The notes beneath the pieces are model-generated. The model ran no database searches. It was given only the letters and a program-made list of their open reading frames with translations, and was not told where the DNA came from. DNA of 20,184 nucleotides from JAPLCX01 sp964460305 (GTDB lineage: Bacteria; Auribacterota; Tritonobacteria; UBA1439): positions 1-20,184 of the forward strand of contig CAYWRA010000044.1 in assembly GCA_964460305.1 (NCBI GenBank), read 5' to 3'. Below, one piece after another: positions 1 to 6,789 of the stretch. Made by a program: the position numbers and the translations under genes. The number at the start of each line of letters is the position of its first letter. Positions within the stretch are counted from its first letter, which is position 1.

Positions 1-26
1 ATAAAAATGACCGCAAAACTCCGAGC

Positions 27-1418
27 TCATGGGTTTCGATCTTCCGCGTCGGCCATTTTCCCGAAGATAAGCCCCATTGCATCATTCGGCGCATCCCTCA
101 TCTGCTCGCACATGCGCAGGCCGAGCATCTCATAGTCGTATCCCTTCGATTGGAACCCCTTGCCGCAACTATCCAGATCGACCGAACCAACGATTTCAGC
201 CGCGCCCAACACCACCCCTACGGCGACTATACCGGCCAGCATCTTGAAACCCTGCCCTACCGTTTTCTCGACCGCAAGCGCCATCACAATAAAAAGGAAC
301 GGGTAGAGCGAAACCATGTACCTGTATGCGTCTATCGCGCTCCCGCTCTTGGCTATATGATATTTGCTCGATCCGTAGGCAAGGGTAAACAACGCGATGT
401 ACAGTATAAAGGCCACACCCTTGACCGATTCGAAGGATAAGGCGCTACTACACCTCGTAGACAGCATAGTACGAAGGAACGATGTCACGTCTCTCCTATG
501 GCAGTTTAGATAGACGACGATACATACCAGCACCAGGGCGTAGAAATAGACGTTGACCACCCCAGCCGGGAGGATGACATTCTTCGATGAAAATGAATTT
601 AAAAGTCCATGCCCCCATAATTCAGCGACGGAGGAAATGAACGGGGACGTCCTCCCCCGATAGGGCTGCGTAAGAAGATATTTCAACCCGGCATAACCGG
701 TAGCGCGATAATCGACGATCGCCGGGATGGCGCCGGCCCAGAACCCGGCGAATGCCCATATGAATCGCCTCTTGAAGAAAAACAATTTGTCGCGTGCGAA
801 ACCGATGCCGCTGATGCACAGCATTACTATAAGTATCACGGGGCAAAACCATATCCCGAAGCTGGAGAGAAGTCCGATGAGAAACGCCAACACGCCTTTC
901 CTCCCCTCGCGATTTACCCCGCAGGAACGGTCATCCTCATAACTCAACAAAGAGAAGAACAAATACCAAATGGCGATCGTTATCAAAATGGCTTGTGAAT
1001 TTGCGCCTTCGACCTTGAGGTTGAGCAGCGCGGAAAGCCGCGGCGGAAAAACAAATAGGAGCCCCCCCCATATGGCGGCCCTGGTAGAGTAAAAACGCTT
1101 CAGCAATGCGTAAAAAACGACCAATGTCGCGGAGGAAAATAACAGCGCAACCAGCTTCAGCGTGAAATAGGATTCGCCGAATAGATAAAAAAGCGGGATG
1201 GCGACAAAACTCACGACGAGGGAGCCGCTCTGGTACTCGATATAACGCAAGTGCAGCAACGGCAAGATCGGCCCACGCACGATCTCCCTGGCCAACGTCC
1301 CGTTATAAAGCTCCTCGGCCTGCACCAATTCCGGGAAGGCGAAGACGAGCAAAAGCAGGCGGGTGCCCACAAAAAGCATCAACAACGCACAAAAATACCT
1401 GTCACGAAATAAGCTCAT
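27..1418 (-). CDS. Multi-pass membrane protein, GT-C/GT39-like (paralogue of the 1651-3558 gene)
   Basis: Inner-membrane protein of 463 residues with about nine to eleven hydrophobic segments starting at residues 9-28. The first extracytoplasmic loop carries an acidic motif EELYNGT (E35/E36), placed where GT-C glycosyltransferases such as the PMT/ArnT families keep their catalytic acidic residues. Transfer of a sugar from a polyprenyl-phosphate donor is therefore the likely role, inferred from architecture only. It aligns by eye along its length with the divergently transcribed neighbour: EELYNGT versus EELYMGT, and KGYDYEMLGLRM versus KGYSFYLLGWRV. The ATG at 1418 is chosen because hydrophobic sequence starts soon after it; no clear ribosome binding site is seen. 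It is about 170 residues shorter than its paralogue. Homology may continue in another frame past the stop, so a 3' frameshift is possible. Substrate unknown. Confidence 0.85.
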   Translation of the reverse strand: MSLFRDRYFCALLMLFVGTRLLLLVFAFPELVQAEELYNGTLAREIVRGPILPLLHLRYIEYQSGSLVVSFVAIPLFYLFGESYFTLKLVALLFSSATLVVFYALLKRFYSTRAAIWGGLLFVFPPRLSALLNLKVEGANSQAILITIAIWYLFFSLLSYEDDRSCGVNREGRKGVLAFLIGLLSSFGIWFCPVILIVMLCISGIGFARDKLFFFKRRFIWAFAGFWAGAIPAIVDYRATGYAGLKYLLTQPYRGRTSPFISSVAELWGHGLLNSFSSKNVILPAGVVNVYFYALVLVCIVVYLNCHRRDVTSFLRTMLSTRCSSALSFESVKGVAFILYIALFTLAYGSSKYHIAKSGSAIDAYRYMVSLYPFLFIVMALAVEKTVGQGFKMLAGIVAVGVVLGAAEIVGSVDLDSCGKGFQSKGYDYEMLGLRMCEQMRDAPNDAMGLIFGKMADAEDRNP

Positions 1419-1582
1419 AGATTGAATGATGCACCAACTGCGGTAGAAATCCCAATGCCAGCGGTAACCATAAATCTAAAAGCACGCTATAAGTCGTAAG
1501 ATTACGGCTAATGGCTTGGAGCTTACAGCATACCGCCTTCGGTGCACAATGGTTAATTCTATATTCCCGGCGGCGATTCGTC

Positions 1583-1588
1583 TATAAT
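1583..1588 (+). promoter_or_regulatory. Possible -10 element upstream of the 635-aa membrane protein gene
   Basis: A perfect TATAAT hexamer lies 62 nt before the ATG at 1651, within the 232-nt divergent intergenic region. I see no convincing TTGACA-like -35 at 16-18 nt spacing and no extended -10 TG, so this is a weak call resting on one hexamer. Confidence 0.3.
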
Positions 1589-1616
1589 GATGAATATTTA
1601 GCCCCATACCCTCGGT

Positions 1617-1639
1617 TATCCCCTACCTGAGAGGGGATA
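1617..1639 (+). promoter_or_regulatory. Leader hairpin just before the start of the 635-aa gene
   Basis: A perfect 8-bp inverted repeat, TATCCCCT (1617-1624) and AGGGGATA (1632-1639), is separated by a 7-nt loop. It ends 11 nt before the ATG at 1651. The likely ribosome binding site AGGA (1639-1642, 8 nt before the ATG) overlaps the last base of the 3' arm. In mRNA the stem could influence ribosome access, or in DNA it could be a protein site. No T-run follows, so it is not a typical intrinsic terminator. Confidence 0.4.
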
Positions 1640-1650
1640 GGATAAGAGGC

Positions 1651-3558
1651 ATGCAAAGAAACCAGAGATCCACAGGGGCCTTACGCCTAAAAACATCCGA
1701 TTGTATCCCTTCTCCTCCACACACGTTCCAGGGCTGCGCATTTTTCTTCCTGGCGATGGCTTTCCTTTTCCTTCGCGCTTGCTTCTTCCTTTTTCGCCCT
1801 GAGTTTTATGCCAACATCGAAGAATTGTACATGGGGACGATCGCCAAGGGTATAAGCGATGGTTTCATTATGCCGCTCACGGAGTACATGTACCACCCCT
1901 ATGAGGGGGGCACACTTTTATTCGGCCTCTCGGCATATCCCTTCTTCGCGTTACTGGGTCCCACGCATATCGCCCTGAAAATCACGGCCCTCACCTATTC
2001 GTTAGCGGCATTCTCCCTCTGGTATTTCTTCATGCTCAGGTTCTTCGGAAAGGCCAGCGCCGTATTTTGCGGGATACTGTCTTGTTTTGCGCCCTTCGGC
2101 TATATATGGATCTCCCTCTGGGCGATGGGGACGCATCCGCAGAACGTCCTCTTCGACATCATCATACTGTTCTCATTTTATTCGTTCTTCTTCGATCCCT
2201 TTCCGCGCCGGGAGGGGGGGAGAAGCTTATGGTACGCTTACGTTTTCGGTTTCGTTTCGGGCCTGGGCATTTACTTCTGCTATTTCTCAACATTGACCGT
2301 CATCGTATGCATCATCACATGGCTTACCGTGCCGCATAAGCCGTTGGGCGCAAGAACGTGGCGTGCGCTCCTGCTGTCATCCGTCCTGGGTCTCATTCCA
2401 TTCCTGTACTGCAACCTCATCCTGCGCATCAGCGGCGCGATGAGCCTGCTCTCATCAATGGGAGGCCGGGAATGGGCCTCCGCTACCTTTCCGGGGAGCG
2501 TTATCTTCTTCCTCAGGCTGCTTTTCAAGGACGCCTACTGGTTCAGCAGCGGCGCCCATTATCATTGCGCGGTCAGCGTCTATCATCTCTTCTACTCCTC
2601 ACTTATGGCGCTCTCCCTGATGTGGATAATCTGGACATACCGTCGCGAGCTCATACAGCAATGCACATTCTTTCTTCCCTCGCGGGAGAGACAAGACCAG
2701 GAGCGCGGCGCATATCTCGCTACGCCCATCATCCTCTACATCATACTCTATTTTTTTATCGCCGCGGCGGCCCACATCGAGCGAAGGATCGCTTCTGAAA
2801 TACAATCGGAACTGTTCACCGGGTATCGATTCTTTTCCGTGCTCTTTCCCTATCTATTTGCCGTCATGGCGATCTTTCTCGCGCGGCTATGGGCATACCG
2901 GTCGATGCCGATGCGCATATTTTCCGTCGCTGCAGCGATTCTCGTCTTGATTTTCGGGTGCATGCCGATCACCCCCGGCGGCGCTTTGCCCTCCCCCTTC
3001 CATAAGGGCTATAGCTTCTACCTGTTGGGCTGGAGGGTAGCTCAGAAAAACGTCTATTGGGACAAACCGGAGAGAGGCCTCGAATTAAGCAAAAAAATCC
3101 CCGCAATGGCGGACAGGGATGATTTTATAGACGGCTTTTGCGAGGTCCACTGGTGGGATGCCATCGAGGCGGATGAGCGGCCGCCACGCCCTCCCGAGAC
3201 CCAGGAACATATAGATGTTCTCATCACGTCGAACATCTCATCGCTTACCGCACACGTTCAGAACGTCGATGACCGATACAAACAGCGGTTCTATAAGGCA
3301 TTGGGGAGGGTCCTGTATCTCCACTACATATATGACAAGAATGGGGATTTCGATAAATGCAACCGTCTGCTCGCAGCAACGGATCGGCGATATCTGCCTT
3401 TTGCGATCGAGGGCGCCGGCCAAGTCATTGGTTCCAGTGAACCGCGGAGGAGGAACGTCGGAGCAATCATCTCCCACATTCCCAAGGAATATATGACTGC
3501 CCTCAAACGGGGCATCGATAGCGCCGCAGCGCGACCGTACATCCAACTCGTTCATTAA
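1651..3558 (+). CDS. Multi-pass membrane protein, GT-C/GT39-like, with soluble C-terminal domain
   Basis: Inner-membrane protein of 635 residues. After a polar N-terminus of about 28 residues it has roughly ten hydrophobic segments up to about residue 450, then a soluble region of about 170 residues. The first extracytoplasmic loop holds EELYMGT (E57/E58), the same motif as in the divergent paralogue at 27-1418, at the place where GT-C enzymes keep catalytic acids. This suggests glycosyl transfer from a lipid-linked sugar on the outer face of the membrane, which is inference. The C-terminal region contains MADRDD (from residue 486), FCEVHWW (about 496-502) and EGAGQVIG near the end; I do not recognise this domain. 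The start is supported by AGGA 8 nt upstream, and because the sequence aligned with the paralogue begins soon after it. The acceptor is unknown. Confidence 0.85.
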   Translation: MQRNQRSTGALRLKTSDCIPSPPHTFQGCAFFFLAMAFLFLRACFFLFRPEFYANIEELYMGTIAKGISDGFIMPLTEYMYHPYEGGTLLFGLSAYPFFALLGPTHIALKITALTYSLAAFSLWYFFMLRFFGKASAVFCGILSCFAPFGYIWISLWAMGTHPQNVLFDIIILFSFYSFFFDPFPRREGGRSLWYAYVFGFVSGLGIYFCYFSTLTVIVCIITWLTVPHKPLGARTWRALLLSSVLGLIPFLYCNLILRISGAMSLLSSMGGREWASATFPGSVIFFLRLLFKDAYWFSSGAHYHCAVSVYHLFYSSLMALSLMWIIWTYRRELIQQCTFFLPSRERQDQERGAYLATPIILYIILYFFIAAAAHIERRIASEIQSELFTGYRFFSVLFPYLFAVMAIFLARLWAYRSMPMRIFSVAAAILVLIFGCMPITPGGALPSPFHKGYSFYLLGWRVAQKNVYWDKPERGLELSKKIPAMADRDDFIDGFCEVHWWDAIEADERPPRPPETQEHIDVLITSNISSLTAHVQNVDDRYKQRFYKALGRVLYLHYIYDKNGDFDKCNRLLAATDRRYLPFAIEGAGQVIGSSEPRRRNVGAIISHIPKEYMTALKRGIDSAAARPYIQLVH

Positions 3559-3637
3559 CGCCGATGTTATGAATGTCCCCATGGGCGCACGAAACAGACT
3601 GTGCAATCTCTGAGGTGTTTTCTAGCGCGGCAATGCC

Positions 3638-3667
3638 CCTATCAGATTGCCTTAGCGCACTGATAGG
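3638..3667. promoter_or_regulatory. Inverted repeat, possible operator, overlapping the GT2 promoter
   Basis: CCTATCAG (3638-3645) and CTGATAGG (3660-3667) form a perfect 8-bp inverted repeat with 14 nt between the arms, so the arm centres are 22 nt apart, about two helical turns. The right arm lies between the -35 and -10 regions of the promoter proposed for the next gene. That geometry suits a dimeric regulator, although an RNA hairpin ending the upstream transcript is possible. No T-tract follows. Confidence 0.4.
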
Positions 3668-3681
3668 ATCAATGCTATAAT
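3652..3681 (+). promoter_or_regulatory. Extended -10 promoter of the GT2/FrhB-methyltransferase genes
   Basis: TGCTATAAT at 3673-3681 is a perfect extended -10 (TGnTATAAT). A poor -35, TTAGCG at 3652-3657, lies 18 nt upstream, which is tolerable because extended -10 promoters depend less on the -35. The TTG start codon lies 22 nt past the -10, leaving a very short leader that contains GGAGG. Confidence 0.55.
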
Positions 3682-3702
3682 GGGTAAAATGCGGAGGTTC
3701 CC

Positions 3703-4536
3703 TTGATAAGCGTCATTGTCCCCGTCTATAACGAGAGTGAAACGCTCGGAGCGACGATCGATGCCATCAAGAACGTCCTTCGCAACGTTGAACACGAGAT
3801 AATCGCGGTGGACGACGGGAGTAACGACGGCTCCTCCGAACTGCTCCAGGCGATGGGTGGCATAACCCTCATCCGTCATGAGGCCAACTACGGCTACGGC
3901 AGCGCGATCAAAGACGGCATCCAGGCAGCCTCAGGCGAGACCATCGCCATCATCGATTCGGACGGGACGTACCCCGCCGAACAGATACCTGCGCTCCTCA
4001 ACCAACTCGATGGATGTGAAATGGCGGTCGGCGCAAGGAGCCCTCTCCCCACCTTAAACCGGTGCGCCAAGCTGGTGCTCCGCGAAATAGTATGGCTCCT
4101 CACGAGGACGCGCGTGCCCGACCTAAACTCGGGCTTGAGGGTCTTCCGCAAGGAGATGGCGATGCGCTACCTGCACCTCCTTCCCGACGGCTTTTCCCTG
4201 ACCACAACGCTCACGGTAGCGTGCCTCGTAAATCGCCATAAGATCAGGTATGTGACCATACCGTACCATCCGAGACTCGGCAAGAGCAAGATCCGCCCCG
4301 TCCGGGAATTCTTCAATTTCGTCCTCCTGATCATACGCCTGGCCACCTATTTCAAACCGCTCGAGATTTTCCTCCCCGTGAGCGCGCTTTTGCTCTTAGC
4401 CGGATTTGCCGTGGGATTCTACAGCCTCCTCGCGTTCCACAGGGTAATGGACCTGACAACGATCATACTGATACTCTTCTCTCTCCAGATAGCCCTGCTC
4501 GGCTTGCTCGCCGAGATCATCATCAAGAGAAGGTAG
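3703..4536 (+). CDS. GT2 glycosyltransferase, polyprenyl-phosphate sugar synthase-like, membrane-anchored
   Basis: Family 2 glycosyltransferase of 277 residues, of the dolichyl/polyprenyl-phosphate mannose or glucose synthase type. The N-terminus is a GT-A fold with the usual marks: IVPVYNE at residues 5-11, VDDGS at 36-40, and IDSDGTYP with the metal-binding DxD at 85-87. Two hydrophobic helices from about residue 222 to the end anchor it in the membrane, as in GtrB-like enzymes. Its likely job is to make a polyprenyl-phosphate-linked sugar at the cytoplasmic face, the donor used by GT-C enzymes such as its neighbours; the sugar cannot be told from sequence. The start is TTG, preceded by GGAGG at 3693-3697 with 5-nt spacing. 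An ATG at 3689 is out of frame and stops at once. The next gene starts 2 nt after the stop, so the two are probably translated together. Confidence 0.9.
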   Translation: MISVIVPVYNESETLGATIDAIKNVLRNVEHEIIAVDDGSNDGSSELLQAMGGITLIRHEANYGYGSAIKDGIQAASGETIAIIDSDGTYPAEQIPALLNQLDGCEMAVGARSPLPTLNRCAKLVLREIVWLLTRTRVPDLNSGLRVFRKEMAMRYLHLLPDGFSLTTTLTVACLVNRHKIRYVTIPYHPRLGKSKIRPVREFFNFVLLIIRLATYFKPLEIFLPVSALLLLAGFAVGFYSLLAFHRVMDLTTIILILFSLQIALLGLLAEIIIKRR

Positions 4537-4538
4537 CC

Positions 4539-6557
4539 ATGCCAGGTTTCCAGGATATCCCTCAGGCCCTCTGCCATGGATGCGGTACCTGTATCGCCGT
4601 ATGCCCTAACGGAGCCCTCGCGAATGTCGACGGCCGCCCGAGGCTCATCGGCGCCTGTGCCATGTGTGGACGGTGCCATCAGGTGTGTCCCGGCATCGCC
4701 GTCGACTTCGTCGACATGAACCATAGACTATTCCCCGGGGCCGTCGTCGATCCCTATTTCGGTTGCTTCCAGACCATGCACATCGGGCGCGCGACAGACC
4801 GCGCCTATAAAAACGCATCTTCCTCCGGCGGCGCCGTGACCGAGCTCCTATGTTCCGCTCTAAAAAACAACCTCATGGGGGGCGCCGTCGTATGCCCCAT
4901 GTCCCGTGAGCATCCCTGCCGACCGGAAATCCGAATCGCGAGGACCATCGAAGAGCTGGTAAATGCCGCAGGCTCAAAGTATACCCTCGCGCCCGTTAAC
5001 GGTATTCTCGCCGATGCGGAAGCCCGCCGGGGTCCGCTTGCACTCGTCGGGCTTCCCTGCCACGTGCACGGCATGCGAAAATTACAGCAGTCGGCCGGTG
5101 GGGTTGCTTCCTCGATCAAATATATCATCGGACTCTTCTGCGGCTTCAACCTCACGCCCGAGGCGACCCCGTTTCTCCTCAAGAAACTTGGCATCGATCC
5201 ACGCGAGGTTTCTTCGCTAAATTACCGGGAGGGCGAGTGGCCGGGTAGCTTCACGGTCAAGACGCTCGATGGGAAGACTGCCAAGATTCCAAAACTAAGT
5301 TATAATTTTCTTCACCTCACACACCTCCCGCCGCGCTGCGCCCTCTGTCCCGACCTCTTCGCCGAGCTTGCCGACATATCGGTCGGGGACTACTGGTCAG
5401 ACATAGGAACTGAGCGCGGCTATTCCTCAATTATCGTGCGGACACAAAAGGGAGAAGAGCTACTGCGCTCCGCACAAAGCGCATTGCAACTAGAGGACAT
5501 AACCCCCTCGCAGCTTTATCGCTCCCATGCACATCTCATCCAATACAAGAAACGGGCAATCGCCGTCCGCCTGGCTCTCTCCCCCATCACTCCATCGTTC
5601 AACATGCCAAAGATGCCTATCTCCGTACCGGAAAAAATATCTTCCGCGCTCTTCTTCTTCACACTCCGCATCGGGCGGAGCTTTCCAGCGCGGACGGTTC
5701 TCGGACTCCTCCCCCTCTCCCTTCTCGGGCGGTTGTCGAAGGGATTCAGGGGGCGGAGCAAGAAACGGAGCGGGGGCAAAGGGAACCGTTATTGGTCCCT
5801 CGACGACGTGGCGCGCCACTGGGATGCGGTCGACGAGTACGACAATATCAATGAGAAAACGTATTCGTACGCAAGGCGCTTCTCCGACGGCTACCGGCTC
5901 TGCGCCGGCGAGATCGACGACGGCGACAGAATACTCGATGTCGCCTGTCGCACCGGCAATGGGACCATCTACTTCGGCGAGCGCAAAAGGATCGACGCGA
6001 CCTGCCTCGACCCGTCGGCCTCGATGGTCGCGAGGTGCCGGAACAAACTGATCCAGGAAGGCCTGGAATGCCGGGTGCTCAAGTGGGATGCGATGCGGCT
6101 GCCGTTCGATAAGGAGACGTTCGATCACGTCATCTCGCTCGAAACCATCGAACATGTCTTCCCCTATCGCAATTTCCTTATCGAACTCAACCGCGTGCTC
6201 AAACCCCATGGCGGACTCCTCCTCACTACCCCAAACGTCATTTGGGACCCGCTCCACACGTTAGCCGATAAATTGGGTCTACATCACGGGGAGGGGCCCC
6301 ACCGCTTCCTGCGCAGGAGGGAACTCCTGGATGCATTGGCCGAAGCGGGCTTCCACATCGCACGGGAGAAGAGCACCGTCCTCATCCCCTATGGCCCCCG
6401 CTGGCTTACGCGGATCGGCGAAATTACCGAGAGCATGCTGCCCGAAACGGTACGGCGCCGGATATGCCTTCGCCGAATCTTCTGGTGCCGGAAGGGTGCT
6501 GCGGTCAAGGGAAACCACAGAGGACACAGAGAAGGCACGGAGATCACAGAGGGATAA
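4539..6557 (+). CDS. Fusion of FrhB-like (F420 hydrogenase beta subunit) iron-sulfur protein and class I methyltransferase
   Basis: A 672-residue two-part protein. Residues 1-60 hold two 4Fe-4S ferredoxin motifs (C12/C15/C18/C22 and C40/C43/C46/C50). Residues about 80-350 match coenzyme F420 hydrogenase/dehydrogenase beta subunits, including GLPCHVHG near 170 and CALCPDL (C267, C270) followed by ISVGDYW. Such proteins also occur as orphans in polysaccharide clusters, where they probably pass electrons from a reduced flavin or deazaflavin to a sugar or lipid substrate. After a basic linker (about 395-430), residues about 431-640 form a SAM-dependent methyltransferase: motif I ILDVACRTGNG, LDPSASM, then HVISLETIEHVFP. 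Motif I has Arg at 471 where Gly is usual, so binding may be altered. Residues 659-672 are encoded by a dispersed repeat, and the natural stop was probably lost. The exact reaction is unknown. It starts 2 nt after the GT2 gene. Confidence 0.85.
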   Translation: MPGFQDIPQALCHGCGTCIAVCPNGALANVDGRPRLIGACAMCGRCHQVCPGIAVDFVDMNHRLFPGAVVDPYFGCFQTMHIGRATDRAYKNASSSGGAVTELLCSALKNNLMGGAVVCPMSREHPCRPEIRIARTIEELVNAAGSKYTLAPVNGILADAEARRGPLALVGLPCHVHGMRKLQQSAGGVASSIKYIIGLFCGFNLTPEATPFLLKKLGIDPREVSSLNYREGEWPGSFTVKTLDGKTAKIPKLSYNFLHLTHLPPRCALCPDLFAELADISVGDYWSDIGTERGYSSIIVRTQKGEELLRSAQSALQLEDITPSQLYRSHAHLIQYKKRAIAVRLALSPITPSFNMPKMPISVPEKISSALFFFTLRIGRSFPARTVLGLLPLSLLGRLSKGFRGRSKKRSGGKGNRYWSLDDVARHWDAVDEYDNINEKTYSYARRFSDGYRLCAGEIDDGDRILDVACRTGNGTIYFGERKRIDATCLDPSASMVARCRNKLIQEGLECRVLKWDAMRLPFDKETFDHVISLETIEHVFPYRNFLIELNRVLKPHGGLLLTTPNVIWDPLHTLADKLGLHHGEGPHRFLRRRELLDALAEAGFHIAREKSTVLIPYGPRWLTRIGEITESMLPETVRRRICLRRIFWCRKGAAVKGNHRGHREGTEITEG

Positions 6558-6671
6558 ACCCAAGATTGATTTTAACCGCGTCCCGGAGGGACCCCTTCGA
6601 GGGCTGGGAACTACAGTTTCTGGTTCCTGGCTTCTGGAATAAAAAAATCCGTGTTCATACGTGGATAAAAA
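6513..6671. repeat. Composite dispersed intergenic repeat
   Basis: Three repeat types sit side by side. First, four near-copies of CACAGAGGA occupy 6516-6553 (CACAGAGGA, CACAGAGAAGG, CACGGAGAT, CACAGAGGG) and overlap the 3' end of the preceding gene. Second, three 7-nt units lie at 6617-6637 (TTTCTGG, TTCCTGG, CTTCTGG). Third, 6647-6669 reads ATCCGTGTTCATACGTGGAT, whose reverse complement resembles the CCACnnAnGAnCACnGA pattern of the first block, making loose inverted ends. Such units are familiar in intergenic DNA of many environmental bacterial genomes; I cannot count other copies here. Confidence 0.7.
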
Positions 6672-6789
6672 CATCGAAGGCAGATAGGCATGACATCGGC
6701 TGTTGCTGAATAGATAGGATTATACTCTTTTACTCTTTGTTAAAATTGTTTCTCAGTGGTTTTAAATCTGCATTATTGGGATTTCACAC

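Noticed and set aside
5490..6257. 255-codon frame on the minus strand
   Set aside because: Antisense to the FrhB-methyltransferase fusion; composition looks like a mirror of the coding strand and no motif is visible.
6516..6553. CACAGAG-type units as a CRISPR array
   Set aside because: The units are 9-11 nt long and contiguous, with no spacers.
6737..6766. Possible promoter TTGTTA with TTTAAA before the radical SAM gene at 6790
   Set aside because: The AT-rich stretch gives many chance hexamers and the -10 is poor; position alone is not enough.
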